DNA from: Solwaraspora sp. WMMA2056
GTDB lineage: Bacteria > Actinomycetota > Actinomycetes > Mycobacteriales > Micromonosporaceae
Length of the DNA stretch: 64,000 nucleotides
Direction of reading: 5' to 3'
NCBI RefSeq assembly: GCF_030345095.1
Contig: NZ_CP128360.1
Coordinates: forward strand, 6,200,001-6,264,000
This document shows positions 15,219-23,552 of this stretch, piece after piece (the first letter of the stretch is position 1; the number at the start of each line of letters is the position of its first letter). Under the pieces are notes generated by a model. The model worked only from the letters and a program-made list of their open reading frames with translations, did not search any database and was not told the origin of the DNA. Made by a program: the position numbers and the translations under genes.

Positions 15219-15568
15219 GTCCCAAGCGAGGCGACCGGGCAGCACCTCCAGCTGTCGGGACCGAGTACGAGTTGCGCTTCGCCACCTCCTCGGCCGCCGA
15301 CGGCTGGGAGACGCTCGCCCGGCAAGCTGCGGCGAACCTTCGGCGGGCCTACGACACCATCCGGGCGCAGCCGCGTGCCCGGCAGTCGACCGAACGGCAT
15401 CACCGGCTGAAGGGCTCCCTGGCCACAGGCAGTTGGAAGGGACAGGTCTACGAGCGGTGGCAGTACGAGGTCACCGGCGGCGGCCGGATCTGGTACCTCG
15501 TGGACGATGACCGACGTACCGCTTGGTTAACCTACGCCGGCACCGGGCATCCCCGGGAAACTGACTGA
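15215..15568 (+). CDS. RelE/ParE-like toxin
   Basis: A 117-residue basic protein overlapping the antitoxin gene by ATGA. Its core matches the RelE/ParE fold: YELRFATSSAADGWETLARQ (first strand and helix), RRAYDTIRAQPRA (second helix), HHRLKGSLATGSWKGQVYERWQYEV, and RIWYLVDDDRRTAWLTYAGTGH (the final beta hairpin that carries active-site residues in ribosome-dependent RelE nucleases). RelE members cut mRNA in the ribosomal A site; ParE members poison gyrase. The type cannot be assigned from sequence. Its last 37 bases overlap the 3' end of the opposite-strand ATPase gene at 15532, so the two transcripts converge. Confidence 0.75.
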   Translation: MSPKRGDRAAPPAVGTEYELRFATSSAADGWETLARQAAANLRRAYDTIRAQPRARQSTERHHRLKGSLATGSWKGQVYERWQYEVTGGGRIWYLVDDDRRTAWLTYAGTGHPRETD

Positions 15569-16737
15569 CGCCGAACTCCTTCGCCGTGCAACTCACGCTT
15601 CATGGCCCGCACCGTGTCCGGGTCGATCGCGGGAATACGCGACGCGGCGTCCTCGCCACGTTCACAGACGATCAGCTCGTCGGGGGTCAGCCGGTTGACC
15701 AGCGGCGGCGAATGGGTAGCTATCAGGAACTGGGTGCGCTCGGACGCCTCGCGCAGCAACTCGACCAACCGGTCGAGGATGTGGGAATGCAGACCGTGGT
15801 CGATCTCCTCGATACAAGTGAGACGCGGCGGCGCCGGGTCGTAGAGCAGAGCGAGCAGCGCAAGAGCCCGGATCGAACCGTACGACGCCTCCTGCAAGGT
15901 CGTCGCACCCGGCAGCCCACGCTCCACCAGGGTGAGTACGGTCCCCTCACCAGCACCACCGATCGGCCGGAACTGCAGTGCCTCCAGGCCCGGGATGAAG
16001 GCTCGCGCGTCGCGCTGCAGCGCGGCGAACTGGTCGCTGTGCTCATCGGCCAGGTAAGCGAGGAACGACGCCAGGTTGCTGGCGTCGTTGGCCAGCTGCC
16101 GGCTGCGCTGCTCCGTCGATGGCAGGCGGGCCGCAGCCACGTCGATGTCGAACACCCGGAAACTGGCGAACATGTCAGCGAGCGCTTCGACCTGCTCGCC
16201 GCCCTCCTCGGCACTGAGTTTGGGCAACGTCGACAATCCCAGCGAACCCTCGCGCAGACTGGCTTTCCGCTCCCCACCCTCGGGGCCATGGAAGGTGACC
16301 TGGTTGCCGGAGACCGCGATACGCCGGCCCGGGCCGGCGGTCCGCTTGAACGCGAATGCCTCAGAGCGCTGCAGGAAGTAGCGCTCCGTCTGGCCGCGTA
16401 GCTTTCCCCGGGACACACCGAGCTGGTAGTTGTCGGTGGCCCGCAAATTGCTGTTCCTGGTGACAGCGGCCTCCACCTCGATGGTGATGCTGGGCCGCTG
16501 GTCGCCACCGCCCCGGAACAGCACCCGGTCGAATCCACCGCGTCGCTCCAGCGCGGGCCCGAGGTCCTCCCGGGTGGCGTCGCCGAGGAAGGCGATCACG
16601 TCGAGGAGGTTGGACTTACCGGCGCCGTTGGGTCCGACGAGTACGTTGAGCGCGGCGAGCCGCACCTCCACCGCCCGAAGGCTGCGAAAGTTGCTCACCT
16701 TGAGCCTGAGCAGGTACGGGGGATGTCGGACGGCCAC
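15532..16737 (-). CDS. AAA family ATPase of the RecF/OLD type
   Basis: This 401-residue ABC-class ATPase starts with LLRLKVSNFRSLRAVEVRL, the typical RecF/OLD opening. It has Walker A VGPNGAGKSNLLDV, a signature-like EASYGSIRALALLALL, Walker B RLTCIEEIDHGLH and the H-loop in QFLIATHSPPLV. There is no C-terminal TOPRIM domain, so it is the stand-alone ATPase form rather than a full OLD nuclease. Related ATPases act in DNA repair or in phage-defence pairs with a separate nuclease. It is divergent from the DUF262 protein, and the 225-bp gap between them should hold both promoters, though I could not identify them. The C-terminal tail antisense to the toxin gene is probably disposable. Confidence 0.85.
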   Translation of the reverse strand: MAVRHPPYLLRLKVSNFRSLRAVEVRLAALNVLVGPNGAGKSNLLDVIAFLGDATREDLGPALERRGGFDRVLFRGGGDQRPSITIEVEAAVTRNSNLRATDNYQLGVSRGKLRGQTERYFLQRSEAFAFKRTAGPGRRIAVSGNQVTFHGPEGGERKASLREGSLGLSTLPKLSAEEGGEQVEALADMFASFRVFDIDVAAARLPSTEQRSRQLANDASNLASFLAYLADEHSDQFAALQRDARAFIPGLEALQFRPIGGAGEGTVLTLVERGLPGATTLQEASYGSIRALALLALLYDPAPPRLTCIEEIDHGLHSHILDRLVELLREASERTQFLIATHSPPLVNRLTPDELIVCERGEDAASRIPAIDPDTVRAMKRELHGEGVRRQSVSRGCPVPA

Positions 16738-16962
16738 GGCAGCAGGCTACCCGCTCGGCGCAGCGCCGCCAGCCAGGCGCAGCAAGTTGCCCGCTTCGAA
16801 TTGCCAAGGACACAGTCAGTCGCCCTCCGAGGTGTCCGATAACCGCCTCCGGCGGCCCGAACGAACACCCGGCAACTCGTACGCCTGGCCGTTGTCCATT
16901 GACGCGCACTCTGGTTGCATTGCCCGGGTTCGAGGAGTGTGCACACTAGACGGGAGTCGCCG

Positions 16963-19511
16963 ATGGTCGCGGCGCAGGAGACGACGCTGCAGAAGTTGCT
17001 CGAAGGCACCAAGCAGTACCGGGTGCCGTTGTACCAGCGGACGTACTCATGGTCCGAGCATCAGTGCAAGCGGCTCTGGGAGGACATCAAGAAGCTCGCC
17101 GACGACCGCCGCGCGGACCCCGCCGCCACTCACTTCATCGGCTCGGTGGTGCTGGCACCCAGCCCGGAGATCGGCCCGGTCGGGGTGCAGGAGTTCCTGG
17201 TCGTCGATGGGCAGCAGCGCCTCACCACCCTGTCGATCCTGCTCTGCGCGATCCGGGACCACCGGGCGAAGACCGAGGATCCGAAGCACCGGGGGCGGAT
17301 CGAACAGCTGTACCTGATCAACCAGTTCGAGTCCGATCCGCACCGGCTCAAACTCGTGCCCACCCAGGCTGACCGGGACGCGTACCTGGCCTGCGTGGAG
17401 TCGACTCCGCAGGTCGGCGGCAGCGACCACGTCGGTTCGGCGTACCGCTTCTTCGCCAGCCGGCTGATGGAATACGACGACGTCGAGGACCCGTTCGACA
17501 TCGCGCGGATCGAGAACGCCGTCATCACCGGGTTGGCGCTGGTGGCGGTCACCGCGCAGGCCGGCGACAACGTCTACCGGATCTTCGAGTCGCTGAACAA
17601 TACCGGCCTGCAGTTGACCCAGGCCGACCTGCTGCGCAACTACCTTTTCATGCGGCTGCCGACCCGGGGCGAGACCGTCTACAAGTCGCTGTGGTTCCCG
17701 CTGCAGGATACCCTCAACCGGGAGGACCTCGAGCTGCTCTTCTGGCTCGACCTGGTGCAGCGCAACGGCCGTGCCAAGCAGACCGACATCTACGCCGCGC
17801 ACCAGCTGCGGCTCAACGCGATGCGCGGCGAAGCGGAGATCGAAGCGGAGGTACGCCGGTTCAGCCACCTCGGCGCGCTGCTGAAGATCATCCTGCACCC
17901 GGAGAGCGAGCCAGACCCCGAGGTCCGGCGGCGGCTGACCCGGCTGCATGCCTGGGGCGCCACCACCGTCTACCCGCTGCTGCTGCACCTGCTGGACCGC
18001 CGTGCGCAGGGCACCGCCACCGCCGCGCAGGTCATCGCGGCCATGCGGTACGTGGAGAGCTTCTTCGTCCGCCGCCTGGTGATCGGTCGGGCGACCGCCA
18101 ACGTCAACCGGATCCTGATGTCGATCGTCACCGAGATGGACGCGAAGCTCCCGGTCGACGAAGCGGTCCGGGCGTACTTGTCGACTGGCCGTAAGCACTA
18201 CGCAACCGACGCGCAGATCCGCTCGTCGACCAGGACCATCCCCTTCTATCTCAACGGACGCGCGCATCAGCGCAACCTCGTACTTCAGTGGTTGGAGGAG
18301 GCGCACCGCAGCAAGGAGCCGGTGGCAGCCGACACGCTCACCATCGAGCATGTGCTGCCGCAGACGCCGACCGCGCAGTGGCGGCAGATGCTCAACGACG
18401 ACCTCGGGCCCGACGAGAACTTCACCGACGTGCACGAGTCGCTGGTGCACACGATCGGCAACCTGACCCTCACCGGATACAACTCCGAGCTGGGCAACAA
18501 ACCGTTCGACGCCAAGAAGGCCGCGTTGGCGAAGAGCCCGATCGTGCTCAACCGGGACATCGCCCAGCAGGAGCGGTGGGGGCGGCCGGAAATCCAGGCC
18601 CGCAGCGAGGCGCTCGCCGAGCAGATCATCTCGCTCTGGCCGGGTCCAGTCGAGGCCTCCCGCGACAACGACTCCGACGTGCCGTGGGACGTGATGAACC
18701 GGGCGCTGGCCGAGCTGCCCGCCGGTTCGTGGACCACGTACGGCGACGTGGCCGCGCTGATCGGCAGCCACCCGGTGCCGGTCGGGACGCGGCTGGCGAA
18801 CCATCCGGTGCCGAACGCACACCGGGTGCTGCAGACCGGCGGCACCGTCTCACCGGGCTTCCGCTGGCCCGATCCGGCCCGTACCGACGACCCGCTCGAC
18901 CTGTTGCGGGCCGAAGGGGTCGAGTTCGATGGCAGTGGGCGCGCCGCCCCGGAGCAGCGGATCCCGCTGGACGAGCTGGCCCAGCTCGCCGGGCTCAGCA
19001 CCGATGATCTGCCGCGCCCCCGGTCACCGCGATCCAGCGCGGCGCACGCCGAACGCTTCAACACTCAGCTGGCCCAGCTGCAGGACCCGCCGGTGGTCGC
19101 CGCCGTGCAGGCTGTTCGCGACGGCTGGACCGCGCTCGGCGGCCGCCTGCTCTACGGCACCGGCGACGAAACGTCGTGCTTTCTCATCGCACGCGGCAAG
19201 GACCATCGGCTCGGCAGCATCTGGCCGGCGACGATCTACCCGAGTGGCAAGTTCGAGATCGTCTTCCAGCATCTCAAGAACCGGATGCCGTTCGACGACA
19301 TGGCGCTGCGTGAGGAGTTCCGGCAGCGGCTCAACAAGATCCCGGGGTGTCCATCGCGGCGGCCCGGATCGGGCTACGGCCGGGTTTGCGGCTGTCGGTA
19401 CTCGCCGACCCGGCGGCCCGTGAGCTGCTGATCGAGCAGCTCGACTGGTTCTACCAGCAGGCGCAACCGCCGGCCGAGGACGACGCCGACGAGGGTGAAC
19501 AGTTGAGCTGA
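16963..19511 (+). CDS. DUF262-DUF1524 protein fused to an alkyltransferase-like domain (frameshift near 3' end)
   Basis: ATG at 16963 follows GGGAG. The N-terminal DUF262 domain has the ParB-like VDGQQRLTTL motif (residues 81-90), used for nucleotide binding and hydrolysis in GmrSD-type type IV restriction enzymes. DUF1524 follows, with the HNH-type LTIEHVLPQTP (about 458-468) and HTIGNLTLTGYNS. From about 573 to 665 there is an MGMT/ATL-like DNA-binding domain (GSWTTYGDVAALIGSHPVPV, then PNAHRVLQTGG). It lacks the PCHR alkyl-acceptor Cys, as ATL proteins do. A C-terminal domain of unknown family ends in LIEQLDWFYQQAQ. The GGGG run at 19344-19347 lacks one G: as given, the protein ends at 19431, but the restored frame continues to 19511 (849 residues). 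It probably restricts modified DNA. Confidence 0.82.
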
Positions 19512-19521
19512 CCGCCAGGCT

Positions 19522-20254
19522 GTGGAGGCGCTGCGCGCCGAGTTGGCCGCCGCTGGTGCCACCACCCACCTGCAGTTGTGCGCCGACGCGGCGCGGCTGC
19601 TCGCCGATGGCGACACCGGCGCCGCCGAGGACGCGTCTCTGCGGTTCGACCACGTGGTGGTTGACGAGGCGCAGGATCTGCACCCGGCGCAGTGGCGGGT
19701 GCTGCGGGCAGCGGTTCCGGCCGGTCCGGACGACACCTTCCTCACCGGCGATCCGCATCAGCGGATCAACGACGCGAAAGTGTCGCTGGCCGCGCTCGGG
19801 ATCCGTACCGCCGGGCGCAGCTTCCGGCTGCGAATCAACTACCGCAGTACGGCGGAGATCCTCACCTGGTCGACCGGGCTGCTCGACGGGGACGGCCGCG
19901 ACAACCTGACCGGCTACCGGTCGCTGCTGCGAGGTCGGCGGCCGACGGTAGCCGGGTTTCCGGACGAGCCGGCCGAGGCGGCGGCGCTGGTGCAGCGGGC
20001 CCGCGAGTGGCTCGACCGGGGCGTACGGCCGGCAGAGGTCGCCGGCTGCACCCGGTTCAAGGCCAGGCTGGACCCGGTGCAGGCGGCGTTGGCCGAGGCC
20101 GGCATCCCGACGGTGCTGGTCAAGGACCAGCCGTCAGCGGACATCGGCGGGGTACGGCTGGCCACCATGCGTACTGTTCGTCGCCTGCACCCGCGCCCGC
20201 GAAGCGCTGCATGTGTCGTGGACAGGCCAACCGAGTCAATTCCTCCCGCGATAG
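19522..20254 (+). pseudogene. UvrD-type helicase remnant with internal deletion
   Basis: The stretch from 19522 reads as the middle of a UvrD/Rep-type superfamily 1 helicase: FDHVVVDEAQDLHPAQWRVL is motif II, followed by FLTGDPHQRINDAKVSLAAL (motif III region) and FRLRINYRSTAEILTWS (motif IV). The N-terminal Walker A half is missing. After VRLATM at about 20168 the frame jumps straight to LFVACTRAREALHVSWTGQ (20174 onward, another frame), which is motif VI and the normal C-terminal end, closing with a stop at 20254. The part between motifs V and VI is thus deleted. The remnant cannot be an active helicase. It lies 10 bp after the DUF262 gene, so an intact helicase may once have belonged to that defence locus. 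Confidence 0.75.
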
Positions 20255-20321
20255 CTTGTGTCTCTTGTTCCAGGGTTCGCGCGGCCGCCTTGGCAGGCCG
20301 GCTTCTCCGGCAACCGCCACG

Positions 20322-21596
20322 TCAGACCGCCAACAGCCCCCCGTTTCGCACCTCGTCCTTGATCGCGATCAGGTTGGCCGCCACGTACGGAATGTGGTGC
20401 GCGCGGTGCCAGTCCGTCGGGAAGTAGGTAACCAACCTGGACACCTGGAAACGGCAGGTAATCTCCGGTACGTACTTGGCGTACTGCTGGTCCGTGAAAT
20501 ACCAGAACGAGTTCTCGTTGTAGAAGGCAACATGCGTCGGGTCCTGGAACGCGCCCCTGCCGTCGCTGCTCGGCGTCAACGACAACAGCATCCCGCCAGG
20601 CGCCAACAAGCGGTACAGCTCGTTGAACAACGCGATCTTGTCCGGGATGTGCTCCAGAAAGTCACTCGCCCGGATCACTCCAACGCTGCTGTCCGGCAGA
20701 TCCAGGCCCTTGGTGATGTCACATACCATGTCAACCTCAGGTCCGGCATGAACATCGACACCTTGGTAACCTTCGACCTTGTTGTGTGCCGCACCCAGGT
20801 CGAGCGCAAGCAGACCCTGCCGCTTGGCCCACGCCAACGCGTTCAGCTGCACATTCCGGTCATAGACCTCCACAGTACGCTGCTGAATCTTGGCGTTCAT
20901 CTCCGGCACACGCTGCGTATTTCCTGCATGCATCCGTTGCAGGTAGAGACACTCTGGGATGTGATGAAAATCCGCTAGCTGATACATGCGACACATGAGG
21001 TCGGCATCGTCGGCGACGTCAAGTACCTCGTCGTACCCGCCGGACTTTTCGTAGATGTCCCGGCGAAACGCACGTACATGATTCGGCGCGTACCAGATGT
21101 AGCTCACGTTGTGCGGCGTCGGCGGCAGTGCCATACAGGCCAACACTTCGCGGCCATCAACCCTGACGTCCCGATATCGCCAACCATGATCAGCCGAAAA
21201 ACGACTGTCGTCGCGACTACCGTCCTCAGCAATCTGGGCGGTGTCGCTGTAGACCAGGCCGACCTCCGGATTCTCGTCGAAGGCATCAACCACCTTTTCG
21301 AGGCAGTCGCTAGCAAGAAGATCGTCGTGGTCCAACTCGACGAGTATGTCGCCCGACGCCTCCGCACAGGCCCGCTTCTTGACCGCACCAACGCCCGACA
21401 CCTCATCCTGCACCACCAGGCGAATTCGCTGATCCGGCACCTCGGGCCGCCAGCGGTTCCCTTGATTCAGAACGATGACCCACTCCCAATCATCGAACGT
21501 CTGCGCTTGGAGCGACTGATGGCACTCATCCAAGAACTTGGTGCGATTACTGCCTGTGAAAACTGTAACAGCTGGCTTCCTCATCTCACCACTCAC
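20322..21596 (-). CDS. Bifunctional GT2 glycosyltransferase-methyltransferase
   Basis: The 424-residue protein is a fusion. Residues 8-230 form a GT-A family 2 glycosyltransferase: AVTVFTGSNRTKFLDECHQSL, the metal-binding DHDD near 89-92 in ILVELDHDDLLASD, and KSGGYDEVLDVADDADLMCR near the acceptor site. Residues 260-424 form a class I SAM methyltransferase, with LLALDLGAAHNKVEGYQGVDV as motif I and ASDFLEHIPDKIALFNELYRLLAPGGMLL as the later motifs. It has no signal peptide or membrane segment. Its GTG start directly follows the stop of the TPR lipoprotein gene. Together with the collagen-like gene upstream, this suggests it adds and methylates a sugar on that protein or another envelope component; the substrate is inferred. 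Codon use is less GC-rich than its neighbours, consistent with transfer. Confidence 0.85.
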   Translation of the reverse strand: MSGEMRKPAVTVFTGSNRTKFLDECHQSLQAQTFDDWEWVIVLNQGNRWRPEVPDQRIRLVVQDEVSGVGAVKKRACAEASGDILVELDHDDLLASDCLEKVVDAFDENPEVGLVYSDTAQIAEDGSRDDSRFSADHGWRYRDVRVDGREVLACMALPPTPHNVSYIWYAPNHVRAFRRDIYEKSGGYDEVLDVADDADLMCRMYQLADFHHIPECLYLQRMHAGNTQRVPEMNAKIQQRTVEVYDRNVQLNALAWAKRQGLLALDLGAAHNKVEGYQGVDVHAGPEVDMVCDITKGLDLPDSSVGVIRASDFLEHIPDKIALFNELYRLLAPGGMLLSLTPSSDGRGAFQDPTHVAFYNENSFWYFTDQQYAKYVPEITCRFQVSRLVTYFPTDWHRAHHIPYVAANLIAIKDEVRNGGLLAV

Positions 21597-22187
21597 TCAC
21601 TGGCTCAGAACATCTTCGACGTCGCCTCGATGTTCTTCGGGAACGCTTTCCAACAGCGCTCTATCGAGCCGCACCGCCTTCTCGAACGCCGTACGGGCTT
21701 CGGCCTCATCACCCTCGCTCACCAGCAAGAGACCCAGCCGCAGGTACGCGGTCGAAGCCTCATCATCAAGGTCGACGATCTGGCGATACAGACCGATCGC
21801 CGCCTCCTTGTCACGGCTTTCGAGTGCGATGGCCTTGTTGAACAGAGCAGGCTTATAGGAGGGATCAGCCTCTAATGCCTGATCATAGCGTTCGATGGCC
21901 TGCGCGATCTGGTCCCGCGACTGCGCGATGTAGCCGAGGTTGTACCAGGCCAACACGTTATTCTCATCGACAGCCAGTACCTGCTCGAAGGTTTCTTTAG
22001 CCTTCTCAATATCTCCCGACTGGCCCTCCTCGACACCCTTCCGAACCAAGGCGACGAGGTCTTCGCTCACAGCTCCGGCATTCTTGGTTTCCGGACCCTG
22101 CGCTTCTCCGTCGGTGGTGCATGCCGGAACCCCGGCCAGTAGCACTGCACCACACGCCAGCGATCCAAACATCGTTCGCATTTTCAT
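21597..22187 (-). CDS. TPR-repeat lipoprotein
   Basis: The 196-residue product starts with a lipoprotein signal (MKMRTMFGSLACGAVLLAGV then PACTT, probable lipidated Cys23). After an acidic linker come about three tetratricopeptide repeats. The clearest run NNVLAWYNLGYIAQSRDQIA and PSYKPALFNKAIALESRDKE, followed by ASTAYLRLGLLLVSEGDEAE. TPR units mediate protein-protein contacts, so this is likely an extracytoplasmic scaffold. It directly precedes the glycosyltransferase-methyltransferase gene with no spacer. It was originally preceded by the collagen-like gene at a spacing of about 60 bp, before an IS element landed 27 bp upstream of its start. The IS may have removed or replaced its promoter. 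Confidence 0.85.
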   Translation of the reverse strand: MKMRTMFGSLACGAVLLAGVPACTTDGEAQGPETKNAGAVSEDLVALVRKGVEEGQSGDIEKAKETFEQVLAVDENNVLAWYNLGYIAQSRDQIAQAIERYDQALEADPSYKPALFNKAIALESRDKEAAIGLYRQIVDLDDEASTAYLRLGLLLVSEGDEAEARTAFEKAVRLDRALLESVPEEHRGDVEDVLSQ

Positions 22188-22257
22188 TTCTCGTCACTCC
22201 TAATAATTGATGTCTGAGGGGCCTCGCGTTTTCCGGACAGTGGTTCGGCCGGTTCTT

Positions 22258-23142
22258 TCACGCCGCGATTTGAAGGTTCTCGAACTCTGCGTGGACTTCC
22301 CGGGGAGGTCGGTAGCCCACCGCTGAATGCAGACGCTGACGATTGTACCAGAATTCGATGTAGGCAGTAACGTCCCGGCGTGCCGCCTCACGAGTGGGAT
22401 ACTTCACACGCGACACGCGTTCGTTCTTCAGCGCACCGAAGAACGATTCCGCCATCGCATTGTCGAAACAAGTTCCGGTCCGGCCAGCAGATCGCCGCAA
22501 CCTCAGATCCCGCAGCGTTCTGCCGTAGTCGTCCGACATGTAGTTGCTGCCCCGGTCCGAATGAAAGATGGCGTTCTTCCTGAGTTCGCGATTCCGGGCG
22601 GCGTTACGGATGGCGCGGGATATCAACGGCGTCTGGTAGTGGTCGTCCATCGCGTATCCGATGACTTCCTTCGTGCAGCAGTCGATGACGGTCGCCAGAT
22701 ACAGCCACCCCTCGCCGGTCGGGATGTACGTGATGTCGCCGACGAGCTTCTCGCCAGGCGCGTCGGCGGTGAACTCCCGGCCGACGAGGTCAGGCACCGT
22801 GCCGGACGACGACTGGGTGAGACCCCACCGCCTCGGGCGGGGCTGGCACGGCACGAGCCCGAGCTCGCGCATCAGCTGGCGGACGAGTTCCGGCCCGGCG
22901 GACACGCCCTGGCGCCGCAGTTGCGCGTGGACACGTCGATGCCCGTAGGTGCCGTCGGACGCGGCGAACACCTCCTCGATGGCCGATCGAAGGTGGGCGC
23001 GGCGGGTGGCGGTCGCGGAGTCGGGGCGGGTTCGCCATTCGTAGTATCCGGACCTGGACACGCCGAGTTGTTCGCACATGAAGTCGACGGGGTAGGCGTA
23101 CTTCGCGGTGTCGAGTCGCATCGTCTCGATGAACTCGTACAA
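22258..23142 (-). CDS. IS3-family transposase OrfB (copy 1)
   Basis: The 294-residue product is an rve-type integrase/transposase with the DDE triad: the first Asp is in [15 protein letters not shown], the second in [15 protein letters not shown], and the Glu in [15 protein letters not shown]. The N-terminal part [20 protein letters not shown] matches the HTH_21-containing region of IS3 OrfB. As in other IS3 elements, it is probably made mainly as an OrfAB fusion by -1 frameshifting at the AAAAAAG run near the end of OrfA (coding strand), since this frame stays open back to that run. A TTG could serve as an independent start. Confidence 0.92.
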   Translation of the reverse strand: MYEFIETMRLDTAKYAYPVDFMCEQLGVSRSGYYEWRTRPDSATATRRAHLRSAIEEVFAASDGTYGHRRVHAQLRRQGVSAGPELVRQLMRELGLVPCQPRPRRWGLTQSSSGTVPDLVGREFTADAPGEKLVGDITYIPTGEGWLYLATVIDCCTKEVIGYAMDDHYQTPLISRAIRNAARNRELRKNAIFHSDRGSNYMSDDYGRTLRDLRLRRSAGRTGTCFDNAMAESFFGALKNERVSRVKYPTREAARRDVTAYIEFWYNRQRLHSAVGYRPPREVHAEFENLQIAA

Positions 23143-23147
23143 GCTCG

Positions 23148-23441
23148 TTACCGAGGGTCCTTCGCGAAGTACGCCGCGGCTTTTTTCAGGAAGCTGTTCT
23201 CCATTTCGAGTTCCCGGTTGCGACGTTCGAGTTCCTTCAGTCGAGCGCGCTCGTCGACGCCGATCGGTGGGCTGTCCTGGGCGCCGCTGTTTTCCCGCCG
23301 GTACTGGCGGACCCAGGAACGGAGCGTCTCCGGGTGAACGTCGATCTCCCGGGCAACCTGCGACACTGGCTTGTTCGACTGTAGAACGAGTTGCACTGCT
23401 TCTTCACGGAACTCTGGGGTGTATGAGCTTATGCGTGCCAT
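23148..23441 (-). CDS. IS3-family OrfA (copy 1)
   Basis: The 97-residue product is a helix-turn-helix plus leucine-zipper protein: [40 protein letters not shown], then a coiled coil in [20 protein letters not shown]. OrfA binds the terminal inverted repeats and regulates transposition. Its 3' part contains the A6G slippery heptamer (FLKKAAA codons) typical of programmed -1 frameshifting into OrfB. It is identical in protein sequence to the OrfA at 24733. Confidence 0.92.
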   Translation of the reverse strand: MARISSYTPEFREEAVQLVLQSNKPVSQVAREIDVHPETLRSWVRQYRRENSGAQDSPPIGVDERARLKELERRNRELEMENSFLKKAAAYFAKDPR

Positions 23442-23552
23442 CGCGCTTCTTCCCTCGACTTTCCTTACAGGGTAACCTTATTGGCTCCCTGTCCGGAATC
23501 CTCGGGGCACCTCATGTCCAACACCGAGCGCTCTCGTTCGTCGACCTTCAGA

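Larger units (their letters stand above)
22215..23514 (-). mobile_element. IS3-family element, copy 1 (1300 bp)
   Basis: The element is bounded by imperfect 26-bp inverted repeats (TGAGGTGCCCCGAGGATTCC against TGAGGGGCCTCGCGTTTTCC, then CGGACAG in both). It encodes OrfA and OrfB on the minus strand. The flanking 4-bp TGTC at 22211-22214 and 23515-23518 is a target-site duplication. The proteins match copy 2 (24660-25959) exactly, including in non-coding frames, so the two copies are very recently related. It sits 38 bp after the collagen-like gene stop and 27 bp before the TPR lipoprotein start, splitting their operon. Confidence 0.92.

Noticed and set aside
17047-18822. 591-residue minus-strand frame opposite the DUF262 gene
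   Set aside because: It is antisense to the DGQQR, HNH and ATL motifs; long shadow frames are common at this GC content.
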